From NCBI RefSeq assembly GCF_023707985.1, contig NZ_BRCF01000011.1, forward strand, positions 1-64,000: a DNA stretch of 64,000 nt, given 5' to 3'. Below are positions 40,050-50,444 of the stretch, in pieces. The notes under the pieces were generated by a model. It made no database searches, had not been told where the DNA came from, and worked only from the letters and a program-made list of their open reading frames with translations. The stretch is from Sporosarcina sp. NCCP-2716 (lineage in GTDB: Bacteria > Bacillota > Bacilli > Bacillales_A > Planococcaceae). Positions within the stretch are counted from its first letter, which is position 1; the number at the start of each line of letters is the position of its first letter. Position numbers and translations under genes: made by a program.

Positions 40050-40785
40050 ACAGCAGTTCCCTCACTTCATCGGTATACGTCCCGTCCGCCTGATAGACGA
40101 ACAGCGGCGGCAGGATCTTCACGTCCGGCTTGCCGTCCTTCATGCCCTCGATCAGCAGCGTATTCGCCTCTTTGCCTTCTTTCGGATAAACGAACCGGAT
40201 CCGTTTCGGCTCCAGCCGATTCGCCCGCATCGCAGTAATGATGTCGAGCAGGCGTCCCGGACGATGGACGAACGCCGCTTTGCCGCCCTGCTTCAGCAGT
40301 TCACTCGCAGACCGGACCGCCTGATCGAGCGTCAGTTTCACTTCGTGGCGGGCGATCGTCAGCGGCTCCAGCACATTCCGGTCGCTCTGTTCATTGGCTT
40401 TGAAATAGGGCGGATTGCACGTCACGGCATCGTATTTCTCGGTTCCGATCTTGGCCGCGATCCCGATGACGTCATCGCACAGCACACGGATCTGCTGGTC
40501 GAGCCCATTATAGGCGATGCTCCGTTCCGCCATGTCCGCGAGCTGCTCCTGGATTTCGACGGCAGTGATCTCGGCGTTCGTCCGTGCGCTCAGGAACAGC
40601 GGGATGGCCCCGTTGCCCGCGCATAAGTCAACCACTTTCCCGCTGCGGATCGGCATATAGGCGAACCTGGCCAGCAGCACCGCATCGAGCGAAAAGGAGA
40701 AGACGGACGGGCTCTGGATGATCCGCAGCTCCTCCGCCAGTAAATAATCGAGGCGCTCATCGCCCCGCAACAAATTCGTTTCCAT
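40006..40785 (-). CDS. yabB: tRNA1(Val) N6-adenine methyltransferase-like protein YabB (TrmN6 family)
   Basis: 259 aa class I SAM methyltransferase: [16 protein letters not shown] (motif I) and CNPPYF (motif IV, typical of N6-adenine methylation). Family members modify A37 of tRNA-Val. AAAGGAG precedes the ATG. It is the first gene of the yabB-yazA-rsmI unit. Confidence 0.93.
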   Translation of the reverse strand: METNLLRGDERLDYLLAEELRIIQSPSVFSFSLDAVLLARFAYMPIRSGKVVDLCAGNGAIPLFLSARTNAEITAVEIQEQLADMAERSIAYNGLDQQIRVLCDDVIGIAAKIGTEKYDAVTCNPPYFKANEQSDRNVLEPLTIARHEVKLTLDQAVRSASELLKQGGKAAFVHRPGRLLDIITAMRANRLEPKRIRFVYPKEGKEANTLLIEGMKDGKPDVKILPPLFVYQADGTYTDEVRELLYGSEDGPSVLRPGM

Positions 40786-40820
40786 GATGGATGGACTCCT
40801 TTAGCAGCTGTTATCGATAA

Positions 40821-40853
40821 AGAAAAACCGACACCTAGTTGAGTAGGGATCGG
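40821..40853 (-). terminator. Terminator of yabA
   Basis: Minus-strand stem CCGATCCCTA with TAGGTGTCGG (small internal loop), followed by TTTTTC, 8 bp after the yabA stop. Confidence 0.7.
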
Positions 40854-40860
40854 CTGGATG

Positions 40861-41220
40861 TCACAAATTCTGTTTACTTAGGAACGACAGACAGAACAGG
40901 CAGTCTTCACCTTTCCGTGTGCTTCCGTAATGCACATTGCAGACGTGGAACCCTTCGTTATAGAGGCGGGCGAGGTTATCCACCCCTTCGCCCACATCCG
41001 CCCGCTGCATCCGCTGTGCATGTTTCTTGTCGGCTGCAGCTTTCGACTCCAGGTCCAGCTCGTTCAGCCGGGTGCGAAGATGATGATTTTCAAGTTGAAG
41101 CGAATGGTTCTCTTCTGTCATCTTGGCAACAAAACCGATGATTTCCCGGAATTGCTTATGCATGGAGTCGAGTTGCTGTTCGTATTCGATTACCTTGTCG
41201 AGAAAGTTCCCTTCTTTCAA
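40861..41220 (-). CDS. yabA: Replication-initiation control protein YabA
   Basis: 119 aa. It restrains replication initiation by binding DnaA and DnaN. N-terminal coiled coil (about residues 5-65, with [19 protein letters not shown]) and a C-terminal zinc domain [22 protein letters not shown]. Start: TTG with a perfect AGGTGA 5 nt upstream is preferred; a GTG three codons earlier (41229) gives MKKLKEG but lacks a site. It is last in the tmk-to-yabA run. Confidence 0.93.
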   Translation of the reverse strand: MKEGNFLDKVIEYEQQLDSMHKQFREIIGFVAKMTEENHSLQLENHHLRTRLNELDLESKAAADKKHAQRMQRADVGEGVDNLARLYNEGFHVCNVHYGSTRKGEDCLFCLSFLSKQNL

Positions 41221-41241
41221 CTTTTTCACCTCATCGCTTCA

Positions 41242-42060
41242 CTAATTGACGGGCTGTCCCGTCTTCTTCGACAGTTCTTCCCACGCGTATTCCAATGTCT
41301 GATCCTGATCTTGCAGCTTCACTTTCAGCAGACGCTCCAGCAAGTTCAGGCCGACCACTTTCCCGGGACCGTCCGGTGTTTCGAGACGCGTTCCGATATC
41401 CGGCATGAGGGATTTCGCTTCTTCGTACTCATCGTTTTCGTATTTCAGGCAGCACATGAGCCGGCCGCAGAGCCCTGAAATCTTCGAAGGGTTCAGCGAG
41501 AGATTCTGATCTTTCGCCATCTTGATGGAAACCGGTTCGAAGTCACCGAGGAACGTCGAGCAGCAGAGCATCCGGCCGCACGGTCCGATGCCGCCGAGCA
41601 TTTTCGCTTCGTCGCGGACGCCGATCTGGCGCAGCTCGATACGTGTCCGGAAGATCGAGGCCAGGTCCTTCACCAAATTCCGGAAATCGACACGGCCTTC
41701 GGCGGTAAAATAGAAAATCACTTTATTTCGATCGAATGTGTATTCCACATCGACTAATTTCATATCCAGTTTGTGTTCGTGAACCTTCTTGACGCACGTA
41801 TCGAATGCTTTGTGTGCATCGTGCCGGTTCTCTTCCACTTGTTCCAAATCTTCCAGGCTTGCCGGGCGGATCACTTTCTTCAGCGGCAGGACGAGATCGG
41901 CAGCGTCGACACCTTCCATTACACGGACGACTTTGCCGAATTCCGTGCCCCGGGCTGATTCGACGATCACATAATCGTCTGCCTTCAGATCATAATCCAT
42001 AGGGTCGAAATACTGTATTTTACCCGCTTTTTTAAAGCGGATTCCTGCTACGTTATACAA
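41242..42060 (-). CDS. ricT: RicT (YaaT), PSP1-domain subunit of the Ric complex
   Basis: 272 aa. With RicA (YmcA) and RicF (YlbF) it directs RNase Y to mRNA targets and supports Spo0A activation, competence and biofilm. Cysteine-rich core GPCGRMLCCSTFLG and SGLCGRLMCCLKYE binds iron-sulfur clusters. The start is TTG (MYNVAGIRFKKAG in effect) with GGAGGGG 7 nt upstream, matching Bacillus; it overlaps the holB end by 8 bp. Longer frames upstream are artefacts. Confidence 0.95.
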   Translation of the reverse strand: MYNVAGIRFKKAGKIQYFDPMDYDLKADDYVIVESARGTEFGKVVRVMEGVDAADLVLPLKKVIRPASLEDLEQVEENRHDAHKAFDTCVKKVHEHKLDMKLVDVEYTFDRNKVIFYFTAEGRVDFRNLVKDLASIFRTRIELRQIGVRDEAKMLGGIGPCGRMLCCSTFLGDFEPVSIKMAKDQNLSLNPSKISGLCGRLMCCLKYENDEYEEAKSLMPDIGTRLETPDGPGKVVGLNLLERLLKVKLQDQDQTLEYAWEELSKKTGQPVN

Positions 42061-43060
42061 CGGATAACCCCTCCTGCATACTAAGCACCAATTGTTCCAA
42101 TAAAAGCGTACGGTGCATATTGCGATGCAATTGTTTTTTCGCCTGCAAAATCGACTCCAGATTGGAGGCCAGCTGATCATAGGTCATCTTCATCGCAAGT
42201 GCGCTGGTGAATTCCTCCAGATCGGGATAGGCCGGCAGTGCAGTCATTCCCGCTTTCTTCGCCACGATATCACGGTACATATAGAGAAGCAAGTCCAGAC
42301 CCATCTCGGCATCTTCCTTCTCTTTCAAGAACGGACCCCACTCGGTCTGGATTAGCATGAGCGCTTCAGTCACATGCTGATCGATGGCCTGCACTAATTT
42401 TACCACTGTTTTTCGTAAAGTTACAAACTGCTCTTCTGAAGCCAGCTCGGCAGCCCGTGCTGCATCTGCCGTCAGACAGGTGACTGTGGCGGCAAGGGAA
42501 GGTGAAATCCCTTCAGCCTTCAACCTCTCGACGACCTGCTCGCGCCGGGGCGGCAGGAAGGACAGCCGCTGGCAGCGCGACTGGATGGTCGGGAGGATCA
42601 TATGGTACGCATCGGTCAGGAGGATGGCCGTCACGTCGCCATCCGGTTCTTCAAGAAACTTCAACAGGGCGTTGGCCGCCGCTGTGTTCAGCCGGTGTGC
42701 CTGTTCGATGATGTAGATGCGCCGGCCCTGCTCGTACGCTTTTTTCGTCATCGCTTCGAGCAGCCGGGCCATCTGGTCTTTCTTGATGTCCTGACCATCC
42801 GGTTCGACGGTGAGGATATTCGGATGATTCCCTGATAAGACACGTCTGCACGCATGACATGTTTCACATGGAACATTGTCGGAAGGATGCTCACAAAGCA
42901 ATAATTGCGCGAAATATAGGGCGGCGTCTTTTTTGCCGACCCCTTTTTCCCCGTCGAACAGATACGCATGCCCGATCCGGTTATGCTTATAGGCTCCGCT
43001 CAGTTTTGCAGCGGCCACTGGCTGTTCTGCCGGAAACCGATGCGTCTGCTGAAAATCCAT
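42053..43060 (-). CDS. holB: DNA polymerase III delta-prime subunit
   Basis: 335 aa clamp-loader AAA+ protein. Walker A-like GEKGVGKKDAA, zinc module CETCHAC, and sensor-like LLKFLEEPD with SRCQRLSF. It works with DnaX (also here) and HolA to load the sliding clamp. AAAGGGGG precedes the ATG giving MDFQQTHRFP. Order yaaR-holB-ricT-yabA is conserved. Confidence 0.95.
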   Translation of the reverse strand: MDFQQTHRFPAEQPVAAAKLSGAYKHNRIGHAYLFDGEKGVGKKDAALYFAQLLLCEHPSDNVPCETCHACRRVLSGNHPNILTVEPDGQDIKKDQMARLLEAMTKKAYEQGRRIYIIEQAHRLNTAAANALLKFLEEPDGDVTAILLTDAYHMILPTIQSRCQRLSFLPPRREQVVERLKAEGISPSLAATVTCLTADAARAAELASEEQFVTLRKTVVKLVQAIDQHVTEALMLIQTEWGPFLKEKEDAEMGLDLLLYMYRDIVAKKAGMTALPAYPDLEEFTSALAMKMTYDQLASNLESILQAKKQLHRNMHRTLLLEQLVLSMQEGLSVV

Positions 43061-43115
43061 CCCGCTGCCCCCTTTCTGAAAAAAAGACGTTTTCTCAAGA
43101 CTGCAGAAAACGCCA

Positions 43116-43556
43116 TCACGTATATAGGTTAATGAGAAGTCCTTTGATCTCTCCGATCTTGGCAAGAAGATCGACGGAAGATTCCTCGTCCTGCAGCAGC
43201 TGTTCCGCCAGTTCGATCAGTTTCTGATCGATCGTCTCAACAAGCTTCAGACGCCGGCCTTCGCCGTATTGGTTCCACGTATGGGACTGCTTCAAGCCAA
43301 GACCGCTTTCCACGGACTCCTTCAAAAATCGTTTCACGAGCATTTTGAATTTTGCCATGTCACGCAAGTTGCGTGAGCGGGCGAGCCGGTCACCCGCTGT
43401 CGAGATATCCCCGAGCAGCCGGGTGATCTGCTCCCCGTGCAGGCGGGATTCCTGCTTCTGCACCATCTGGCCGAACCGGTCCCCGCCCTGAGGCGCTTTC
43501 AGCGGATCGTTCCTCAGTTTGTCGAGACCCGTCCGGTAGTCGTTATTCACTTTCAT
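43116..43556 (-). CDS. yaaR: YaaR family protein (DUF327)
   Basis: 146 aa, predicted all-helical and soluble. The end YGEGRRLKLVETIDQKLIELAEQLLQDE is the family core. Function unknown. GGAGTGA precedes the ATG. Always found between darA and holB in Bacillales. Confidence 0.9.
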   Translation of the reverse strand: MKVNNDYRTGLDKLRNDPLKAPQGGDRFGQMVQKQESRLHGEQITRLLGDISTAGDRLARSRNLRDMAKFKMLVKRFLKESVESGLGLKQSHTWNQYGEGRRLKLVETIDQKLIELAEQLLQDEESSVDLLAKIGEIKGLLINLYT

Positions 43557-43577
43557 GTGCGTTCACTCCGATTGTCA

Positions 43578-44575
<998 letters not shown>

Positions 44576-44583
<8 letters not shown>

Positions 44584-46027
44584 GGCGATCGCCTCCTTGT
44601 TGGTCCGTCTTCACTTCCATTTGTATCGAGTCTCCGCTGCCCCGGACGGCTCCCTGGAACGCCGCACCGGAGCCGATCATCCGGCAGACGTCCGTAATCA
44701 TTTCTTCTGTCAGCCGCTCCCCCGCGAGGATCATCGGGATACCCGGAGGATACGGAATGATGGCGGATGCTGCGATCCGCCCTTCTGCGTCTGCAGCAGC
44801 AATCCATTCAGATGAACTGCTGGCGGTCCCGCCCGATATCGGGATAGCCGTATAAACCTCCGGTACAGCTGGTTCCGCTGCCGGCGGTTCATCTTCCTTC
44901 CGGTGCTCAAGCGCTCTGACAGCAGCCGCAAAGGCGTCCATCACCGGCTCGATCGGGAAATCCTTCCCTTCCATGAGCAGAGGCAGGATGAACAGCACCT
45001 GGCGCTCGTCCGCGAGTTCGGTAAAGACCCCCTGCTGTTCGAGTGCCTGCTGCAGTGCATAGCCGGATACGTGCTTGTGCCGCACGAGCACTTTTAGCGG
45101 ATCATCCGGTTCTATGGTTTCGAGCATCGTGAGCTCGCTGCATCGGTCGATGAACCGCCGGCGCCACGTGAGGAACGCCTGCTTGTCCGCTTCCGAATAG
45201 GCTGCTATCCGTGCGCGCGCATCGTCTAGGGAGGCCAGCAGCACATACGACGGGCTGCTCGTCTGCAGCATGGACAACCACCGCGTGAGACGGTCGATGT
45301 CGAGCAGGTGTGACTTCACATGCAGGAACGAACCTTGCGTCATCGCGGATAACGTTTTGTGCGCGGACTGCACGACGGCATCAGCGCCAAGATCGAGTGC
45401 CGATGGCGGGAACGGCGAACCGGCAACGAAATGGGCACCGTGCGCTTCATCAGCGAGCACAGGAATACCGTGTTCATGTGCACATTCGATAATGGCGGGC
45501 AGCTCGTCCCCGGCAATTCCGTAATACGTCGGATAAGTGAGGAACACCCCTTTCGCGTCCGGATGCCGGTCGAGCGCATCCCGCACGGTACCCGCAGCGA
45601 CTGCGCCTGCAGTACAGGTCGATTCGTCCCATTCGGGGTTCAGGAAAACGGCATGGGCGCCTGCCAGTTCCACCGCATGGAACACCGACTTGTGGGCGTT
45701 CCGCTGGACGAGCAGAACATCGCCGGATCCGCAGACAGCCCGGATCATCGCCAGATTGCCGACCGTGGAGCCGTTGACGAGCAGGAAACTGCGGTCAGCT
45801 CCGTAGGCATCCGCCAGCAGCTGCTGGGCTTCCCGGATGATGGAGGACGGCGCATGCAGGTCATCGAGCCCGGTCAGTTCAGTGGCGTCGTAGCGCATGG
45901 CTGTGCGGAGGCCATCCGGCAGTCCGGACAGCAGCCCGTGCTTGTGTCCCGGCACGTGGAACGAAATCGGGGAAGTCGACTGGAACGCTTCCAGTGCGTC
46001 CACGATCGGGCGTTGTTTCTGATCCAT
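44576..46027 (-). CDS. yaaO: Orn/Lys/Arg decarboxylase-family protein YaaO
   Basis: 483 aa. PLP-dependent fold-type I decarboxylase; the PLP lysine is in [16 protein letters not shown]. It has the N-terminal signature [10 protein letters not shown] and the C-terminal [13 protein letters not shown] of the short-form arginine decarboxylase group, but its substrate cannot be told from sequence. AGGAGG is 6 nt before the chosen ATG (MDQKQRPIV). The longer frame upstream runs through the bofA terminator and is not real. Confidence 0.92.
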
Positions 46028-46063
46028 CTGCATTCCTCCTGTTGTTTGTAAAAGTCTTCTATG

Positions 46064-46093
46064 TAAAAAAGCCAGCACACGAACCGGCTGGCG
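46064..46093 (-). terminator. Terminator of bofA
   Basis: Stem GCCAGC/GCTGGC (46071-46076 with 46087-46092), then seven T on the minus strand. Confidence 0.8.
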
Positions 46094-46118
46094 GGGCTTC
46101 GGGGAGGTTCCCCCGTCA

Positions 46119-46382
46119 TTACAGGAAAATGGCCAGAGCGAGGAGCGATGCCGCCCCCGGCAGGCCGAGGATCGCGAGCAGCAGGCCCGAGCCGAGATTG
46201 ATCGGCACGTACAGGCCGACAAATCCTCCTGCGATGTTAAGAATAAATAGGACTAAGAACGAAAACGCAATCCGGAACCAGAAGACCGACAGCTTTTCGA
46301 AGGCGTGCTGCAGCTGAGGCTTGGTCAATCGCAAGATGAACAGAAGCAGCACACCGAACACCAGAATGATAGCCGCTTTCAC
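46119..46382 (-). CDS. bofA: Pro-sigma-K processing inhibitor BofA
   Basis: 87 aa. Two to three membrane segments and the conserved end GLYVPINLGSGLLLAILGLPGA. BofA holds SpoIVFB inactive in the outer forespore membrane until the SpoIVB signal. It begins with GTG, 5 nt after GGGGGAG. In Bacillus subtilis bofA is followed by rrnA and csfB-xpaC-yaaN; here it is followed directly by yaaO. Confidence 0.9.
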   Translation of the reverse strand: MKAAIILVFGVLLLFILRLTKPQLQHAFEKLSVFWFRIAFSFLVLFILNIAGGFVGLYVPINLGSGLLLAILGLPGAASLLALAIFL

Positions 46383-46417
46383 GCGGACTCCCCCTTCTAC
46401 ATGAGCTCGTTAGAAAC

Positions 46418-46536
46418 GTTGATTTCCGTTCCAGGCGGACGCTTTCCGGGGGGCTCGATTTCAGCCTCCTCGCTCCCTGTGGGGTCTTCAATCTTCGCCT
46501 ACCCCCCAGGAGTCGCCGCCCTGCACTCCAATCAAC
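46418..46536 (-). repeat. MITE-like dispersed repeat, copy 1 (119 bp)
   Basis: Bounded by GTTGATT / AATCAAC inverted ends. Minus strand reads GTTGATTGGAGTGCAGGGCG ... CTCCTGGGGG ... AAGACCCC ... GAACGGAAATCAAC. The same ends and inner blocks recur on the plus strand at 56245-56473. It lies between bofA and yaaL and is non-coding. Confidence 0.82.
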
Positions 46537-46609
46537 TCAGCATAAGAAAAACACAAAAAGGTAATCATTTAACTTAGCTATTAACTAGCTTATGCAAAGA
46601 AGGAGGTAG

Positions 46610-46840
46610 TCATTCCAGGCCGAGGTTTCGCTGCTTGGCTTCTTTGTAGAGATAAAAATGGCTGCATTCGGCAATTTTGCGCCGGATAAGAACGTCGGCA
46701 TCCCAGTCATCGGCATACTTCTCGATTTCTTTGGCGTGCTCCCATTCCTGACGGGTTTCCATCATGAGCGCACGCAATTTTTCGTCGTATTCCCGTTTCA
46801 TCTTGTGCTTGCGGCGGAACAGGCCGGCTGACCGCCTCAC
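46610..46840 (-). CDS. yaaL: YaaL family protein (DUF2508)
   Basis: 76 aa, small charged helical protein ending in [13 protein letters not shown], the family hallmark. Function unknown. Its GTG start overlaps the recR stop by 4 nt (GTGA). A later ATG (MKREYDEKL) is possible. Conserved after recR in Bacillales. Confidence 0.88.
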   Translation of the reverse strand: MRRSAGLFRRKHKMKREYDEKLRALMMETRQEWEHAKEIEKYADDWDADVLIRRKIAECSHFYLYKEAKQRNLGLE

Positions 46841-47433
46841 AGTTCACGCCGCCCTTCCAGCGCCTTCGACAGCGTCACTTCGTCCGCGTATTCGAGGTCT
46901 CCGCCGACTGGCAGGCCATGAGCGATACGGGTCGTCGTGATGCCCGACGGTTTGACGAGCCGGGAAATGTACATCGCGGTCGCCTCGCCTTCAATCGTCG
47001 GATTGGTTGCGAGGATCAGCTCCTGCACTTCATCATCCTGCAGGCGCTTCAGCAAGTCCGGCACGTTGATGTCTTCCGGACCAATGCCATCCATCGGGGA
47101 AATCGCCCCATGCAGGACGTGATAGAGTCCGTTGTAATCGCGCATCTTCTCCATCGCGATGACATCTTTCGGATCCTGCACGACACAGATCAGCGAACGG
47201 TCGCGCGATGTATCCTGACAAATGTGGCACGGATCGATGTCGGTAATATGGCCGCACACACTGCAGAACCGCAAATTCCGCTTCGCGTCAACGAGCGCCT
47301 TCGCGAAGTCGAGCACGGTGTCTTCTTTCATGCTTAACACAAAAAACGCCAGACGGCCCGCAGTTTTCGGGCCGATGCCTGGCAGTTTCATGAAACTGTC
47401 GATCAGTTTGGAGATCGGTTCTGGATAATGCAT
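46837..47433 (-). CDS. recR: Recombination mediator RecR
   Basis: 198 aa. With RecO and RecF it loads RecA on gapped DNA. Helix-hairpin-helix [13 protein letters not shown], zinc finger [16 protein letters not shown], Toprim domain ([29 protein letters not shown]). AGGAGG precedes the ATG. Confidence 0.97.
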   Translation of the reverse strand: MHYPEPISKLIDSFMKLPGIGPKTAGRLAFFVLSMKEDTVLDFAKALVDAKRNLRFCSVCGHITDIDPCHICQDTSRDRSLICVVQDPKDVIAMEKMRDYNGLYHVLHGAISPMDGIGPEDINVPDLLKRLQDDEVQELILATNPTIEGEATAMYISRLVKPSGITTTRIAHGLPVGGDLEYADEVTLSKALEGRREL

Positions 47434-47444
47434 AAGTCTGCCTC

Positions 47445-47765
47445 CTAGAACATCCCTGGCAGGTTCAATCCTTTCGTGAATTGCCCCATCGTGGAGTTCG
47501 TTAATTCATCCGCTTTTTCCATCGCGTCATTCGTTGCGACGATAATCAGGTCCTGCAGCATTTCCGCATCTTCTGGATCGATGACAGACGGATCCACGAC
47601 GACGTCGACCACTTTCTTGTCGCCCGATACGATGACTTTCACCATACCGCCGCCAGCTGTCCCTTCCAGGCGCTCGTCACCCAGTTTCTCCTGAGCCTCC
47701 GCCATCTGTTTCTGCATCTTCTGCATCTGCTTCATCATACCTTGCATATTTCCCATACCACGCAT
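47445..47765 (-). CDS. ebfC: Nucleoid-associated protein EbfC (YaaK, YbaB family)
   Basis: 106 aa. Met/Gln-rich N-terminal helix ([20 protein letters not shown]) then a beta core [23 protein letters not shown]-binding dimer. AAGGAGG precedes the ATG. Conserved dnaX-ebfC-recR order. Confidence 0.96.
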   Translation of the reverse strand: MRGMGNMQGMMKQMQKMQKQMAEAQEKLGDERLEGTAGGGMVKVIVSGDKKVVDVVVDPSVIDPEDAEMLQDLIIVATNDAMEKADELTNSTMGQFTKGLNLPGMF

Positions 47766-47789
47766 GTGAATTCCTCCTTGTCAGTTGTA

Positions 47790-49571
47790 TTACTCGTCAT
47801 GGACGGTAATGAATTCCTTGCCGAACAGTTTTTCCGCTTCGGACACGATGCCGTCCTCTTCCGTCAGCTCCGCCCCTTCCAGGAACGCAGGCAGTTCTTC
47901 CTGCCCCGCAGGTTCAGAAGAGGCTCCCTCTCCTTCAGGACGGGTCTCCCCGGAAGACGGCTGTTTCGCCAGCCCGTTTTTACGGATGAAATCTTCCCTG
48001 ACTTTCAGCCAGCCCTCTTCCGGCACGTAGACCACTTCATAGGCCTTGCCGGTCTGCTGGTGCAGCGCCTCGGCGAGCCCCGATCGGAGCGACGCATTCT
48101 CGGACGCCATCAGGCAGTGGATCTCATATTTGAATTTTAACACAAAGGCGCTATCCGACGCTGCGACCGGTTCGGTTTCTTCCAGCAGCGCCGAATGCGA
48201 ACGCTGCATCGTCTGCATCATGCGCGCCCATTCTTCCCGGATCACCTGGATGTCCTGCTTCGTCGCAGCACTCAGCACCTGATGGACTTTGCCCGTCGGA
48301 ATCTTATACGCCCGGGCATTGTTGGACGAGTTCTTGCGTGCTGCAGGTGCACGGTCTGCCGGCTGACCGGCCGCACCGCCATCTGCCAGCTGCTTCTGCA
48401 AGTCGCCCACCAGCCGTTCGAGACTGGCGATCTTCTGTTCGAGTTCCGCCGGGATGACGGTCCCTGCGCCCGTACCGGACACCGCACCCTTCGTCTGAAT
48501 CATCTTCAGCACGGCGGATTCGATGTAGACTTTCGCATGATTGGAGAACCGCATCTCCGACTGCGTCTCTCCCAGTATATCGATATACGCATAGAGCAGA
48601 TCCGGATCGAAGTCCGCGGCGAGCGCAACGAACCGGTCGTCCCCGGAGATCGCTTCCAGCAGGTCGGTCAGTTCCGGAGCTGTATGGAGCAGCAGCAGAT
48701 CCCGGAAGAAGGTGATCAGATCCTCCGCGAGTCGGGAGACGTCCTTGCCTTCCGCAATGAGCCGGTTCAGCAGCGTAAGCGCAGCACCCGCGTCTTTTGA
48801 CTGCAGGGCGCAGGCCAGCTCGTAGAAGATGTCCTCGCCGACAGAACCGGTGACGAGCAGCGCTTCTTCCGCCGTCACCCGCTCCCCGCTGAAGGACACG
48901 ACCTGATCGAGCATGCTGAGCGCATCCCGCATCCCGCCGGACGCTGCCTGCGCAATGACTTTCAAGGCGCTGTTGTCCGCTTCAATACCCGCTTCATCGA
49001 GCACGTACGCCATCCGCTCCATGATCTCCGCGGCAGTGATCGGCTTGAAATCGAACCGCTGGCAGCGGGAGATGATCGTCAGCGGCAGCTTATGCGGTTC
49101 CGTCGTCGCCAGGATGAACACCGCGTGTGCTGGAGGCTCCTCGAGCGTCTTCAGCAGCGCGTTGAACGCCGAATTCGACAGCATGTGCACTTCGTCGATG
49201 ATGTAGACTTTGTATTTGGAGGAAGCGGGGGCATAACGAACCTTTTCGATAATGTCGCGCATTTCTTCGACACGTGAATTGGAGGCAGCGTCAAACTCGA
49301 TGACGTCCGTATTCGAGCCTTCCGTGATCGTCCGGCACGTCTCGCACGCATTGCATGGTTCCTTGGCCGGTCCGTTCTCACAGTTCAGCGCTTTCGCAAA
49401 AATCTTGGCGGCACTCGTCTTCCCGGTGCCTCGAGGTCCAGAGAATAGATAGGCGTGAGTGGTTTTGTTGTGGAGGAGAGCGTTTTGAAGTGTCTGTTTG
49501 ACATGCCGCTGTCCTGACATCTCGTCGAATGTCTGAGGCCGGTACACCCGGTAGAAAGCTTGATAACTCAA
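47790..49571 (-). CDS. dnaX: DNA polymerase III gamma/tau subunit
   Basis: 593 aa clamp-loader ATPase and replisome organiser. Walker A GPRGTGKTSAAK near residue 39, zinc module with CETC, Walker B IIDEVHML and SRCQRFDF. A C-terminal extension (about 370-593) with an Ala/Gln linker contacts DnaB/PolC. The start is TTG (LSYQAFYRV, matching Bacillus MSYQALYRV), 8-9 nt after AAGGGGAG; the open frame upstream runs through the SRP RNA and is not coding. Confidence 0.96.
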   Translation of the reverse strand: MSYQAFYRVYRPQTFDEMSGQRHVKQTLQNALLHNKTTHAYLFSGPRGTGKTSAAKIFAKALNCENGPAKEPCNACETCRTITEGSNTDVIEFDAASNSRVEEMRDIIEKVRYAPASSKYKVYIIDEVHMLSNSAFNALLKTLEEPPAHAVFILATTEPHKLPLTIISRCQRFDFKPITAAEIMERMAYVLDEAGIEADNSALKVIAQAASGGMRDALSMLDQVVSFSGERVTAEEALLVTGSVGEDIFYELACALQSKDAGAALTLLNRLIAEGKDVSRLAEDLITFFRDLLLLHTAPELTDLLEAISGDDRFVALAADFDPDLLYAYIDILGETQSEMRFSNHAKVYIESAVLKMIQTKGAVSGTGAGTVIPAELEQKIASLERLVGDLQKQLADGGAAGQPADRAPAARKNSSNNARAYKIPTGKVHQVLSAATKQDIQVIREEWARMMQTMQRSHSALLEETEPVAASDSAFVLKFKYEIHCLMASENASLRSGLAEALHQQTGKAYEVVYVPEEGWLKVREDFIRKNGLAKQPSSGETRPEGEGASSEPAGQEELPAFLEGAELTEEDGIVSEAEKLFGKEFITVHDE

Positions 49572-49611
49572 CCGTCCGCTCCCCTTTCTGTCTGTTACGT
49601 CCGTTCCTTCC

Positions 49612-49640
49612 ATTATAGCACAGCCGGTCAGAAAAAACGC
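49612..49640 (-). promoter_or_regulatory. dnaX operon promoter (extended -10)
   Basis: Minus strand: TGCTATAAT (TGn plus TATAAT, 49620-49612) with a T-rich -35 near 49636. It starts the dnaX-ebfC-recR-yaaL unit about 40 bp upstream of dnaX. Confidence 0.65.
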
Positions 49641-49697
49641 CTGCGGGATGCACAGCCGCCGTTCGATAAAAACAGCGGCACGGACACCTGCAGGCAT
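49631..49697 (-). terminator. Terminator of the SRP RNA transcript
   Basis: Outer stem GCCTGC-GG / CC-GCAGGC with an inner stem GCCGCTG/CGGCGGC, then GTTTTTTC on the minus strand. A further strong hairpin (AACGCCCCCCA/TGGGGGGCGTT, 49700-49739) stands just upstream. Confidence 0.7.
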
Positions 49698-49774
49698 GCA
49701 AACGCCCCCCACCCGAAACACGGGATGGGGGGCGTTTGCGTATGTATACCGTGCACCTTCCTTCGACCGCCGCA

Positions 49775-50018
49775 CATAAGCGTTACTCTTGTCGTTGGCT
49801 CGATTTAGGCGACCCCGCGGCACATGAGAGAGTCCACTTAATGCTGCTTCCTTCCGGACCTGACATGGTTCGTGGGTTCCCATTGCGCAGGACCCAAATG
49901 TCAACACTACGTGCAAAAGGCAGACCCTACAATACGGACGGCCTCAGGAAAGGGATTCAGTCTTGCTAGAGCGGATTGCAAGTGACAGGGCACCGCTACC
50001 TCCCCACCTAGCACGGCA
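49775..50018 (-). ncRNA. ffs: Signal recognition particle RNA (Bacillus-type, long form)
   Basis: Minus strand contains the S-domain signature GGTCCGGAAGGAAGCAGCA and the Alu-domain stretch GGAGGTAGCGGTGCCCTGT with TGCAATCCGCT, so it is the long 6S-like scRNA of Firmicutes. It pairs with Ffh for co-translational targeting. Ends are estimates from the promoter and the end of pairing. It is in its conserved place upstream of dnaX. Confidence 0.9.
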
Positions 50019-50024
50019 TCCTCC

Positions 50025-50053
50025 ATTATAGAGGGTGACCGAGGAAAAATCAA
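50025..50053 (-). promoter_or_regulatory. SRP RNA promoter (sigma-A)
   Basis: Minus strand: TTGATT (50053-50048), 17-bp spacer, TATAAT (50030-50025). Confidence 0.85.
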
Positions 50054-50097
50054 CTCGGAGCGCTGTACGGTACAGGACCCCTTTTTTCGAAAATCTG

Positions 50098-50126
50098 TTG
50101 ACTTCCGTTTTCCCGCTTGCTATAGT
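50098..50126 (+). promoter_or_regulatory. tRNA-Ser promoter (sigma-A)
   Basis: Plus strand: TTGACT (50098-50103), 17-bp spacer, TATAGT (50121-50126); divergent from the SRP RNA promoter. Confidence 0.82.
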
Positions 50127-50143
50127 AGTTCTTGTCCGATTAC

Positions 50144-50236
50144 GGAGGTATACCCAAGTCTGGCTGAAGGGATCGGTCTTGAAAACCGACAGGGGTGTCA
50201 AAACCCGCGGGGGTTCGAATCCCTCTACCTCCTCCA
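50144..50236 (+). tRNA. tRNA-Ser (TGA anticodon)
   Basis: 93 nt including an encoded CCA. Acceptor GGAGGTA/TACCTCC, anticodon loop CTTGAAA, a long variable arm (AGGGGTGTCAAAACCCGC) as expected for serine tRNAs, T loop TTCGAAT. It marks the right end of the conserved gene block; no duplicated 3' end was seen downstream. Confidence 0.95.
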
Positions 50237-50267
50237 TACATAAGCACGACCCTTTATATCATAGAAC

Positions 50268-50305
50268 AAGCTGTCCAGCCGAAGTATCCGGTGGACAGCT
50301 TTTTT
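50268..50305 (+). terminator. Terminator of tRNA-Ser
   Basis: Stem AAGCTGTCCA/TGGACAGCTT (50268-50277 with 50292-50301), then TTTT on the plus strand. Confidence 0.88.
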
Positions 50306-50444
50306 CAATTCGTAAATCTGTCTTAAATTAAACATCACCTGTCTCAAACGGCATGCAGAATACAAGGCTACGCATTCACCAAAGATGCTATAACGGCGAA
50401 TAGGTCATCTGGTTTTCCAGGACGCGGTATACGAGCATGCAGGA

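Noticed and set aside
49700..49739. Strong GC hairpin upstream of the SRP RNA terminator
   Set aside because: It looks like a terminator but lacks a T run; the hairpin with TTTTTT at 49631-49697 is the better choice. Kept only as a possible accessory hairpin.
50144..50236. tRNA-Ser as the attachment site of an integrated element
   Set aside because: No integrase and no repeat of the tRNA 3' end were found up to the right edge of the window.
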